Assembly (NCBI RefSeq): GCF_016900875.1
Contig: NZ_JAFEUM010000003.1
Span: forward strand, 310,001-374,000
Source of the DNA: Vibrio ulleungensis
GTDB taxonomy: Bacteria > Pseudomonadota > Gammaproteobacteria > Enterobacterales > Vibrionaceae
Length of the DNA stretch: 64,000 nt
Reading direction: 5' to 3'
Made by a program: the position numbers and the translations under genes. The notes beneath the pieces are model-generated. The model had not been told where the DNA came from and searched no databases. It saw nothing but the letters and a program-made list of their open reading frames with translations. Every line of letters starts with the position of its first letter. The stretch's first letter is position 1. Shown here piece by piece: positions 1 through 8,074 of the stretch.

Positions 1-50
1 AGCCAAGGCGGGCGACTTGTGTGCCGGGATGTGGCTGGGGCCTTCACCCA
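1..50 (+). ncRNA. ffs: 3' end of 4.5S signal recognition particle RNA (partial)
   Basis: The first 50 bases match, from memory, the 3' half of the bacterial SRP RNA: the AGCCAAGGC segment of the conserved apical region, then GTGTGCCGGGATGT, then the closing strand ending in CACCC. The 5' half lies outside the window. SRP RNA binds Ffh and targets membrane proteins to the translocon. Its position matters because a transposon end begins within a few bases of the RNA end. The exact 3' end cannot be fixed without the missing half. Confidence 0.85.
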
Positions 51-52
51 AC

Positions 53-120
53 TGTCGCTGCAATCATAACCTGTCCAAATAAAACCATAACTTGTCCTTT
101 TAAAAGTCATAAAGTGTCCT
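53..120 (+). mobile_element. End of a Tn7-like transposon next to ffs
   Basis: Between the end of ffs and tnsA there are three copies of a 12-base repeat, CATAAcCTGTCC-like, at 65-76, 86-97 and 108-119, spaced 21 and 22 bases. Repeated sites at helical spacing just inside the terminus are the normal layout for TnsB binding at Tn7-family ends. The outermost bases may begin with TGT at position 53. I searched the rest of the window for the inverted copy (GGACAGGTTATG-like) and did not see one, so the other end is outside or lost. Confidence 0.65.
65..119 (+). repeat. Three direct repeats, putative TnsB-binding sites
   Basis: The copies are CATAACCTGTCC (65-76), CATAACTTGTCC (86-97) and CATAAAGTGTCC (108-119). 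They share CATAA and TGTCC and differ only at the two bases between. They lie between the ffs end and the first transposase gene, as expected for transposase-binding repeats. Direct reading supports the repeats; the protein that binds them is inferred. Confidence 0.7.
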
Positions 121-162
121 AAGCTTAATTTGGTTGTTTTCTTACAACAAAATGGGGCTTGT

Positions 163-788
163 ATGTACATTCGTAATCTTCGAAAACCGTCGGCAAATAA
201 AAATGTTTTCAAATTTGCCAGTCACAAGATACAGTCGTCGACTTTGTGTGAAAGCTCCTTAGAGAAAGATTGTTGTTTCCACTTTGAGTATGATCCAGAA
301 GTCGTTGCGTACGAATCACAACCGCAAGGGTTCTACTATGACTTCAATGGGAAGACATTACCCTACACACCTGATTTCCTTGTTCACTACAAAGACGGTA
401 CCAGACAGTTTGTTGAAAATAAGCCTTACAAAAAGACTTTATCTAAAGAATTCAAAGCAAAATTCAAGCAAATGCAAATAGCCGCTCAGCAATTAGGCTC
501 GCAGCTCATCCTAGTCACTGACAAGCAAATTCGAACGGGCCATTTTTAAAGAATTGCCAGTTAGTTCACCGTTACTCCGGCTGCATAGAAGGTGATCCTT
601 TAACCGAAAAAATCCTAGGTTGCTTCAAAGACAATCTTGCATTAGAGATCGATACCTTTGCTTCTTTTTTAGGTGTAACTATCGCTACTGCACTTGCAGC
701 TGCATTGAGACTGGTATCACAGAGGAAGCTTTGGGTTGACTTAGATTTAAATGAGCTAGGTGAAAACTCGGTCTTTGAGGCGGTATAA
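163..788 (+). pseudogene. tnsA: TnsA-like endonuclease, frameshifted
   Basis: This is the TnsA subunit of a Tn7-like transposase, which cuts the 5' strands at the element ends. The first part (163-549) holds the nuclease fold: an FEYDPEV stretch, TPDF, and FVENKP, the D and ExK-type active-site region. Reading stops at 549, but another frame continues immediately from about 548 with a typical TnsA C-terminal helical domain (HRYSG to the stop at 786-788). One frameshift near 545 therefore breaks the gene. The ATG at 163 follows a GGGG stretch and is preferred over the upstream TTG at 130. The stop abuts the ATG of tnsB at 789. Confidence 0.8.
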
Positions 789-2690
789 ATGGCAGGCAGG
801 TTCACGGATGAGTTTGATGAGGGGTTTTCAGAAAAAGAAGTAGACGCTTTTGAGACTTTGCGTGAGAGCCAATTAGATGTACTTAAATAGGGAAGTCTTG
901 AATCGGCACGTATTATTGAACGAGACCTCGAGTCGTTTACGCAAGAGCAGAAACAGTTGGCATTAGCGAGGTTTAGGCTCTTGAGTTTGGTCAACAAAGA
1001 ACTCGTTGGCGGTTGGACGCCTAAAAATATCAATCCACTGATTGACAAAACCCGAAGCAGTCACAGCTGGAAACTAAACCGAGCTACAGGTCACTTAAAC
1101 GATGGAAAGATAGTTTTGAAAAATCTGGTGGTGACTTAACAAGTATTGCTCAAAAGCACTACCTCAAAGGCAATCGCAGGGCCCGTGTTACTAGTGATGA
1201 ATCCCAGTATGAGGAAGCACTTCGGAAGTTCTTAGATGCAACACGACCTTCAGCTAGTGCTGCATATAAATACTATTGTGATCGAATAGAAGTTGAAAAC
1301 TCGACGATCGTGTCAGGTAAAGTCCCTTGCGTGTCTTATGTGTCGTTTAAAACCGAATAAATATAGAGTAGCCATACAGTGCGGCTTTAGCGCGTCATGG
1401 CAAATACTAAGCTGATAAACTATTCAATTATTATCAAGCCGTAGAAATGCTTACCCGTGTTCTAGATCGGGTGGAAATTGACCATACCCCACTAGACTTA
1501 ATTCTCCTTCACGATGATTTGCTCGTCCCGCTCGGTCGCGCACACCTTACGCTTTTGGTTGATGTTTTTAGCGGCTGTGTTGTCGGTTTCCATTTAGGGT
1601 GCAAGCATCCTAGCTATGTTTCGGCATCTAAGGCCATTATCGACGCAACAAAAAATAAGGATTATATTGCGAGCTATCGATTGAGTTCGAGAACGAATGG
1701 TTATGTGAGGGAAAAATAGAGAATTTGGTTGTCGATAATGGTGCTGAATTCTGGTCCAAGAGTCTTGAAGATGCGTGCTTGGAAGTAGGAATCAACATTG
1801 TTTTTAATAAGGTGAAAAAGCCTTGGATCAAGCCTGTTGTTGAGCGTAAGTTTGGTGAACTTATCCAAGGCATTGTTGGATGGGTACCGGGTAAAACCTT
1901 TTCCAATGTGTTAGGGAAAGAAGACTATAATCCAGAAAAAAATGCTGTAATGCGCTTCAGTGTCTTTGTAGAGGAATTGCACCGCTAGATAGTAGACGTT
2001 CACAATGTCAGTGCAGATAGTCGATTCAAGCGTATTCCAAACCTATATTGGCAAAAAGGCGTCGATGGAATGCCACATTGAAATTATTAGAGGAAAATGA
2101 AAAGAAGTTTACTGTTGTAATGGGTAGCTTTCATGAGCGCAAGCTCACTAATAAAAGTATTAAGTTCATGCATTTATAATACGACAGTAAGGCTTTAGCA
2201 CAATATAGAGTGCAGTACGCACAAACTAAGGCGACGGAGTCTAAAAAATAAAAGTTGACCCTGACAACTTGGCATCAATCTACATCTACCTAGAAGAACT
2301 GAAAGGGACTTAGAGCTCCCTTGTAAAGATGAGAGTCACTACACATATCGCTTGAGTCTTTGCGAGCACGAAAAAATCTTAGCTGCACACAGAAAATACA
2401 TTAAAGGTGAAATAAATACTTTGTCGTTAGCAAAAGCGAGATTGGCAATGTATGAACGTATTAAATCTGAGCAGGCATCGCTAAATGAAATGTTGCTGTC
2501 AGAGCGAAAAAGAAAGCCAAAAGCCACCAAAAAGGTAGCGGAATTTACTGGGGTCAACAGCGACAACCCAAATGTGCATCTAGACGAACGTTCCCGCCAA
2601 AGCGTTGTTAAAAAAACAACACCGAAGTCAGACCACGTAAGCACTCGCAGCCGTCATTGCGTGAGGTATGGAACAAGCGCAAAGCAGTGA
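789..2690 (+). pseudogene. tnsB: TnsB-like DDE transposase, multiply broken
   Basis: TnsB is the DDE integrase of Tn7-like elements. Pieces in order: an N-terminal segment from 789 with an in-frame stop near 888, a helix-turn-helix part (about 900-1360), an integrase core with the first Asp in EIDHTP (1447-1719), a second Asp in VVDNGAEF and the Glu in WIKPVVERKFGEL (1725-1988), and a basic C-terminal tail (2352-2690). Several stops and frameshifts separate the pieces, so no functional protein can be made. The three catalytic acidic residues survive in the fragments, which argues for fairly recent decay. Confidence 0.8.
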
Positions 2691-2856
2691 GGCAATGATG
2701 GCCGACGAAAAGGAAGGTTTCGACAATATACTGGTGTCGTATCACGATAGTTTTTCTGTTTATCCCGAAGTCAAAGACACGATTCAGGTTGGCGAAACCT
2801 ACGCCATGCTCAAAGCGTTGAACAAGCATAAAGGGTTTGGTATGCCTGAAACTTAG
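2668..2856 (+). pseudogene. N-terminal remnant of a TnsC/TniB-type ATPase
   Basis: A 62-residue reading frame starts inside the end of the tnsB remnant, where tnsC sits in Tn7-like operons. Its segment around SYHDSF, YPEV and LNKHKG resembles the region just before the Walker A loop of TnsC/TniB AAA+ regulators. It ends before any GxxGxGKT loop. The call rests mainly on position and a loose sequence resemblance. If right, the ATPase was truncated by whatever event joined this point to the LysR relic that follows. Confidence 0.45.
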
Positions 2857-2939
2857 TATGTTGTATAAGAATCGTTCAATTTCTGGCAGTTTTGGTTTTC
2901 TGTTCGAATAACGCAACAAAACCGTTAGAAGCAACAATT

Positions 2940-3180
2940 TCAGACGATGTCATGTTAGTGACCTCGACTAATGACTTAATTAAGTTGGTGGAACAAGATT
3001 TAGGTTGGGCCTTCATCACTAAAATTGAGGCATGAGAAAAGGTTCAATCCGGTGCGTTAAAGATATTTAAACTTGCACTAGCGCCGATTTATCACGGTGT
3101 CTCTTTAGATTTTGTGATCAAGCCTACTCATTAGTTAGGCCCCGGTTGCTCAGTTTATGTAGGACCCAATTTTTTGCGAG
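2940..3180 (+). pseudogene. LysR-type regulator, C-terminal relic
   Basis: Translating from 2940 gives a stretch with VEQDLGWAF and then EKVQSGALK, the typical late effector-domain region of LysR regulators, interrupted by stop codons at about 3033 and 3132. The N-terminal helix-turn-helix is absent. It sits between the tnsC remnant and the exported hydrolase gene. It may once have regulated the downstream cluster or may simply be stranded. Confidence 0.55.
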
Positions 3181-3407
3181 GTATAGTAAATACTAACCTT
3201 CAAAATTCGCCTTAAATCTCGTACAAAATGTAGTGATATTCAGGTGTGAAAATCATGGACTATTCAAGATTGAAGTGCAATCTTACCTTTGTAGACATAA
3301 TATCGATTTTCTCCTTGCCATTAACAAACCAAGCTTATAATTTTACTTGATTAATTATCTTTTAAAACTATTATTTAACGTGTAATTTACATATCAAGGA
3401 GAGAGAC

Positions 3408-4658
3408 GTGAAATCTGCACTTACAATAACACTTTTGAGTTCTCTGGTCTTAGCGACTTCCGGCACTGTACTTGCCGAAACTGGCACAGTGACCGATGAC
3501 ATTCCTTATGAGTGGGCACCGTGGAAAGATCCAAACGATGAATATACGTTAAAAATGAACAAGGGTTTAAATGATTTGTTCATCAGAAGAGATCTGTCCA
3601 AAGACCCGAAAAATGCACCTGGTCTATATTATCCAAACCGCTATGAGGTCGGACCAATGTGGAGCTCCATTCCTACCTTATTAGGGGCGCCATTAGCCCG
3701 CACACCAGAGGATTTGACCGCAGGTAACGTTGATGTTGCCCTTGTCGGTTTGATTGTCGGTGACCAAATGGTTCCTGGTGGTCGATATGCAGCGATGCAG
3801 ATGCGCTCATTGGTGGATTATTTAATGTATCCTTTTGCGGGTTCGGATCAAGCCACCGGTGTTGATATCAGCAAATTAGTTGTCGCCGATTATGGTAACG
3901 CAGCAGCAAACTGGATGGCTGATAATCAAATTAACTTAGATGAAATTCATAGAGTCGTTGGTAGTGCTTTAAATGTTGATGTTGTGCCGATTGGTGTGGG
4001 CGGAACGCACATTCAAAGCTATGCATTTTTAACCGCTCTAGCCCAAAAATACGGGAAAGGTGAGGTATTCGTTGTTCACATTGATGCTCACTATGATGCA
4101 TATAAACAGGATGCGGGGCGATATGTTCATAATGGTTCATTCTTTAAAATGGCTGTAGAGGAAGGTCTCATTAATGGTAGCGATCTCGCGCACGTTGGTT
4201 TGAGAGGTTCAACACCTGGTCCTCAAACCTTAAGCTGGTTGCGAAAACACAAGGTAAAATTCCACTTCCAAGCTGAAATTGAAAGAGACGGGTGGGATGC
4301 GGTGCTCGAAAGAGTTCTAGCTGAAGCTAAAGGGAGAAAAGTCTACATCACGTTTGATATGGATGGTGTAGACCCAGCGTATGCACCTGGTGTTGGTACC
4401 GCTGAACCAGACGGCCTTACTGCCGGTCAAGCAATGCAGTTGGTGCGCGCTCTTGGTATTCAAAATGAAATCGTTGCCGCAGAATTTAATGAATACAACC
4501 CGCTATTAGACGACTTGCATCAGAACACTGGTATATTGATGGATAGATTAATTCGCTCTTTATTGGCTGGAATGCAGGGCCGCAGAGAAGGGATCACTGA
4601 CCCGATGTATTATGACCCTGAACGCATAAGTCACGATAGTCCGATTAATAAAAAGTAG
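3408..4658 (+). CDS. Exported arginase/agmatinase-family hydrolase
   Basis: This is a 416-residue ureohydrolase-fold enzyme with a Sec signal peptide (residues 1-23, ending VLA). Metal-site motifs are GGTH (His201), DAHYD (Asp226, His228, Asp230) and FDMDGVDP (Asp317, Asp319). Family enzymes hydrolyse a guanidino group to urea with two bound metals, usually Mn. Canonical enzymes are about 300 residues and cytoplasmic and have GGDH; here Thr200 replaces the Asp and there is a long N-terminal extension. Length and extension recall the nickel-dependent guanidine hydrolase (GdmH) branch, but substrate is not shown. GTG start with a strong AAGGAGAG site. A hairpin terminator separates it from the isomerase gene. 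Confidence 0.85.
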   Translation: MKSALTITLLSSLVLATSGTVLAETGTVTDDIPYEWAPWKDPNDEYTLKMNKGLNDLFIRRDLSKDPKNAPGLYYPNRYEVGPMWSSIPTLLGAPLARTPEDLTAGNVDVALVGLIVGDQMVPGGRYAAMQMRSLVDYLMYPFAGSDQATGVDISKLVVADYGNAAANWMADNQINLDEIHRVVGSALNVDVVPIGVGGTHIQSYAFLTALAQKYGKGEVFVVHIDAHYDAYKQDAGRYVHNGSFFKMAVEEGLINGSDLAHVGLRGSTPGPQTLSWLRKHKVKFHFQAEIERDGWDAVLERVLAEAKGRKVYITFDMDGVDPAYAPGVGTAEPDGLTAGQAMQLVRALGIQNEIVAAEFNEYNPLLDDLHQNTGILMDRLIRSLLAGMQGRREGITDPMYYDPERISHDSPINKK

Positions 4659-4670
4659 TGAAATAGTACA

Positions 4671-4704
4671 GCTAAGCCAGTTATTAACTGGCTTAGCCTT
4701 TTAT
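4671..4704 (+). terminator. Hairpin terminator after the exported hydrolase gene
   Basis: GCTAAGCCAG (4671-4680) pairs perfectly with CTGGCTTAGC (4688-4697), followed by a short CTTTTATT tail. It lies 12 bases after the hydrolase stop and 20 before the isomerase start, so it could reduce read-through and leave the downstream genes at a lower level. Confidence 0.75.
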
Positions 4705-4723
4705 TCCGAGGGTAAAGTAGTCA

Positions 4724-5527
4724 ATGGAATCTAAGTTTAAAATATGGAACGAACCTCTAATACACTTTTTACTAATAGGAGGGCTCATTTTCGGCGCGGA
4801 CCGGTTATTAATACCAGAACAAAAAGAACTCATTATTGTTGATAAGAACAATATTGATTTTTTGGTTAAAAAGAGAGAAGACATGACGTTAAGCACGTTG
4901 TCAGATCAAGAGGTTGATGCTCTTGTCACGGCATACGTGGACGATGAGATTTTATATAGAGAAGCCTATAGACGAGGCTTAAATGTTGGTGATACACGTA
5001 TGCGTCACAACATGATTTTGAAAATGAGAGGGTTGCTTGTATCTGAGATTTCTGTTCCAACAGACGAGGATCTCAAAACATACTACGAGCAAAATCGAAA
5101 AAAATACAGCACACCAGAGTTAGTTGAACTCCAGCATCTATTTTTCTCTGAGTCGAGCCGAGTGCCTGAAGGACTTTTAGAAAGCCTTCATAACAATCCA
5201 GAAAAACCTACCAAAGGCGACTTACACCGCCCTACATTGGGTCAAACCACTTTGCAAAGAGCCAAAAGCGAGTTAACCGATCTCTTTGGCATTGATGCAG
5301 CTAAAGCGCTGGCTGAAGCTGACTCAAATCAATGGATGGGACCTTTCACTTCTAATCAAGGTATTCATTTTGTTCGAAGAGAACGAATTATTCCACCCAC
5401 CGCTGCTTCTTACGAAGATATCGAAGATTACCTGATCATGGATTGGGAAATCACTGAGGCTCGGAAGTTAATTCAAATAGAACTGGCTAACGTACGAGAA
5501 AATTACAAAATTGTAGTAGAGCGATAG
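4724..5527 (+). CDS. Membrane-anchored parvulin-type peptidyl-prolyl isomerase
   Basis: The 267-residue protein has an N-terminal hydrophobic segment (about residues 11-30, PLIHFLLIGGLIFG) that should anchor it in the inner membrane with the rest in the periplasm. A SurA/PpiC-like helical part follows, then a parvulin-like region from about residue 130 (VELQHLFFS) to GPFTSNQGIHFVRRE. Such proteins help fold exported proteins. It overlaps nothing but sits 3 bases before the HupE/UreJ gene, so the two are probably co-transcribed. As I recall, this isomerase often neighbours HupE/UreJ_2 proteins in marine bacteria. Confidence 0.75.
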   Translation: MESKFKIWNEPLIHFLLIGGLIFGADRLLIPEQKELIIVDKNNIDFLVKKREDMTLSTLSDQEVDALVTAYVDDEILYREAYRRGLNVGDTRMRHNMILKMRGLLVSEISVPTDEDLKTYYEQNRKKYSTPELVELQHLFFSESSRVPEGLLESLHNNPEKPTKGDLHRPTLGQTTLQRAKSELTDLFGIDAAKALAEADSNQWMGPFTSNQGIHFVRRERIIPPTAASYEDIEDYLIMDWEITEARKLIQIELANVRENYKIVVER

Positions 5528-5530
5528 TTT

Positions 5531-6541
5531 ATGGCAATAAAACTCGGATTTAATTGTTTACTGGGGTGGTTAGCTTTGGTGTTGAGTTCATCGCTGTATG
5601 CTCATGACATCGGGGTATCTAAAACTGAACTCAGAGAGAGTTCAGACAACTCTTATCTCATTCAAGTACAAGCAGGGCCGACAATTTCTAATGTCTTTGC
5701 TACCCCAATACTGCCACAAGGGTTTGACTTTGTTTCATTGCCGAGTGGTAGCCAAATTGGCGGATGGAAGGTGTTCGAGTTTGCTGGCGAACGTCCTCTA
5801 CAAGCTGAGGATACCCTGGTGTTGCCCTGGAACAGAGATGGCATCATGCTGAAAGTTTATTGGCAAGACGGTAGCGTCGCTGACAAACTCATCAGAAATG
5901 AGAGAGGTGTCATCACCTTATCGATGAATGAGTTGAAAGCGAGCTCTGGCTCTATTCTCGACGCAGCGAAAAGATACTTTTTTCTGGGTTTTGAACATAT
6001 TTTACTCGGTCTGGATCACTTGATGTTTGTACTCGGATTGTTGTGGATAGTAAAAGGTAATCTCAATCTCGTTAAAACGATCACCGCTTTTACTGTCGCA
6101 CACAGTATTACATTAGGATTGGCTACATTTGGCATTCTTGTACTGCCTTCTCGTCCAGTTGAAGCATGTATTGCGTTGAGTATTGTGTTTCTAGCTGTAG
6201 AAATTATTCGCGCTCAACGAGGTCAAGAAGGTTTAAGCTATCGAAAGCCTTGGTTAGTCGCCTTTGCCTTTGGGTTGCTTCATGGGCTTGGCTTTGCAGG
6301 CGCGCTCACTGAAATCGGGCTGCCAGACAGCGAAGTACCGCTAGCGCTGTTGTTTTTCAATCTAGGTGTTGAAGCTGGGCAACTTTCGTTTGTGTTAGTC
6401 ATGCTCATACTGGGCTATAACATACGCACTGTAGGTATCAGAGTGAGTACGGCGTTAGCTGGCTTACCCATTTATTTTTTGGGTGGAATCGCCTCTTACT
6501 GGTTGTTTACCCGCTTAACTTTAATTGGCACAGTGGGGTGA
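5531..6541 (+). CDS. HupE/UreJ_2-type membrane protein with periplasmic domain
   Basis: 336 residues. A signal peptide (residues 1-24, ending LYA) is followed by a periplasmic beta-rich domain of roughly 130 residues and then a hydrophobic C-terminal half starting at FLGFEHILLGLDHLMFVLGLL. The paired HILLGLDH histidines and the later LHGLGFAG motif are hallmarks of the HupE/UreJ_2 family, whose relatives move nickel or cobalt or serve hydrogenase and urease maturation. No hydrogenase or urease gene is present here, so the client may be the exported ureohydrolase upstream. Metal transport is inferred from family, not shown. Confidence 0.75.
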   Translation: MAIKLGFNCLLGWLALVLSSSLYAHDIGVSKTELRESSDNSYLIQVQAGPTISNVFATPILPQGFDFVSLPSGSQIGGWKVFEFAGERPLQAEDTLVLPWNRDGIMLKVYWQDGSVADKLIRNERGVITLSMNELKASSGSILDAAKRYFFLGFEHILLGLDHLMFVLGLLWIVKGNLNLVKTITAFTVAHSITLGLATFGILVLPSRPVEACIALSIVFLAVEIIRAQRGQEGLSYRKPWLVAFAFGLLHGLGFAGALTEIGLPDSEVPLALLFFNLGVEAGQLSFVLVMLILGYNIRTVGIRVSTALAGLPIYFLGGIASYWLFTRLTLIGTVG

Positions 6542-6657
6542 CTTTGCTTCTAGTTGCGCGCTGGTATTTTCTATAATATACTTAAAAAACAATATCTTAT
6601 AAATTAAGTGATACATGAGTGAAAACACTCTTTCATGGCAAAAAAGGATTTTGAAAC

Positions 6658-7245
6658 ATGTCTCGATTAAACAAGTGTTTATTTTTATCAGTGATGGCTC
6701 TGTTCCCCCTACCACTTCTTGCTCACTCTGAGGTGGGTCACTCAAGCGGCTTTATCAGCGGCTTTATGCATCCGTTGCTTGGTTGGGATCATTTGGCGGC
6801 AATGGTGGCCGTCGGTTTGTGGGGCGCTTTTCTGGGAGCGAAAGCCATTTGGATGCTTCCTGTAGTATTTCCTATGGTTATGGCATTTGGTGGTGCTCTA
6901 GGGCTTGCTGGCGTTCCAGTTCCTGCTGTGGAAACGGGTATTGCGGGTTCCGCTGTGGTACTTGGTGCGATGATCGCTTTTAAAGTTCGTCCTCCGATAG
7001 TTATTGCGGCTTGTATCGTTGGTGTATTTGCAATCTTTCACGGGCATGCACACGGGACCGAATTACCTCATTCTGCCAATCCGCTGACTTACAGTATCGG
7101 TTTTGTACTCGCGACGGGTTTAGTTCATTTGGCTGGTATTAGCCTTGGTATTTTAGTTCGTTGGCCAGCTGGGAAAGTGCTTGTTCAAACGACTGGCGGC
7201 ATTATCGCTCTTGCGGGAGTGGGCTTTTTGACTGGAGTAGTCTGA
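6658..7245 (+). CDS. HupE/UreJ family putative nickel permease
   Basis: 195 residues with a signal-like first segment (MSRLNKCLFLSVMALFPLPLLAH) and about five or six further membrane helices. The HPLLGWDH motif near residue 38 and FHGHAHG near residue 128 are typical metal-contacting segments of HupE/UreJ proteins. Start ATG at 6658. It is separated from the previous gene by 116 bases and is followed after 5 bases by a third, related gene. Likely role: nickel or similar metal movement across the inner membrane, feeding an enzyme nearby. Confidence 0.8.
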   Translation: MSRLNKCLFLSVMALFPLPLLAHSEVGHSSGFISGFMHPLLGWDHLAAMVAVGLWGAFLGAKAIWMLPVVFPMVMAFGGALGLAGVPVPAVETGIAGSAVVLGAMIAFKVRPPIVIAACIVGVFAIFHGHAHGTELPHSANPLTYSIGFVLATGLVHLAGISLGILVRWPAGKVLVQTTGGIIALAGVGFLTGVV

Positions 7246-7250
7246 TAATA

Positions 7251-7847
7251 ATGAGACTGAAGATAATGGCGGTATTGGCGCTACTTGCGCCGGTACCCGC
7301 TTTTGCTCACAGCCCCATTGAAGGTGTGGGTAGTTTTTATAATGGTTTACTGCATCCTGTCCTTGTTCCTTCTCACTTGCTTCTACTGATCGCTGTTGGG
7401 ATTTTCCTTTCCCAGCAACTGTCTGAGAAAAGACTCGTTTCTTTTGGCATGTTTTCTGCGATGACACTAATTGGTCTAGCGTTAACTCACTTTTACGCGC
7501 CTTCGCTAGCCAATTATCTTCTGGCATTTTCCCTAATTACGGGTGGTTTAGTCGCCGCGAATCTTGTACTTCCTTTATGGATTGCAAATTTATTGTTGGG
7601 CAGTACAGGTTTGATGCTGGGGTTAGATTCGTCGCAAGACACCTTGTTTGACTTGGACAAGTGGTTGATCTTGATAGGTAATGCGATATCGATGAATTTC
7701 ATCGTGCTGAATGTCATGTTGGTTGCTAGTCGAGTCCGATTACACTGGCAAAAAATCGGGTTAAGAATAATAGGTTCGTGGGTGACGACCATAGCACTTC
7801 TGATGCTCGCATTCTCAGCCTTCGTCCCGCCCGAGGCTCTATCTTAG
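7251..7847 (+). CDS. HupE/UreJ-like membrane protein, diverged
   Basis: 198 residues starting at the ATG 5 bases after the preceding HupE gene. It begins with a signal-like segment ending in AFAHSP, then GLLHPVLVPSHLLLLIAVG, which aligns by eye with HPLLGWDHLAAMVAVG of its neighbour but has lost the WDH core (VPSH instead). The FHGHAHG-type histidine cluster is missing. It is thus a HupE-fold relative with an altered metal site, perhaps an accessory subunit. An in-frame upstream ATG at 7161 would overlap the previous gene by 85 bases and is less likely. Confidence 0.65.
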   Translation: MRLKIMAVLALLAPVPAFAHSPIEGVGSFYNGLLHPVLVPSHLLLLIAVGIFLSQQLSEKRLVSFGMFSAMTLIGLALTHFYAPSLANYLLAFSLITGGLVAANLVLPLWIANLLLGSTGLMLGLDSSQDTLFDLDKWLILIGNAISMNFIVLNVMLVASRVRLHWQKIGLRIIGSWVTTIALLMLAFSAFVPPEALS

Positions 7848-7866
7848 TGGAGCAATTGAGACATGT

Positions 7867-7897
7867 AAGGCCTGTTGTTTATGTAGGGCCTTTGTTT
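7867..7897 (+). terminator. Weak hairpin terminator after the HupE genes
   Basis: AAGGCC (7867-7872) pairs with GGCCTT (7887-7892), followed by TTGTTT. The loop is long (about 14 bases), so strength is uncertain, but it lies 20 bases after the last HupE-like stop and nothing else follows until 8075. Confidence 0.4.
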
Positions 7898-8074
7898 ACA
7901 GATATTTGGCTTTAGTAGATATAGGTAATTGTGACACTTTACCTAAGTATGACCAGCAAAATTTCGATGATGGATTTCTGAATGGGAAAACCTGAGGAGC
8001 AGGCCCGCTAAATACTTATGATTTTCTCTAACTTGAATAGTTGACTTGAAATATTTTGAAAAGGTGCAAGTTTT

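Noticed and set aside
3181..3407. Guanidine riboswitch upstream of the exported ureohydrolase
   Set aside because: No paired ACGR-loop hairpins or ykkC-type segments were seen by eye, so a guanidine link rests on protein features only.
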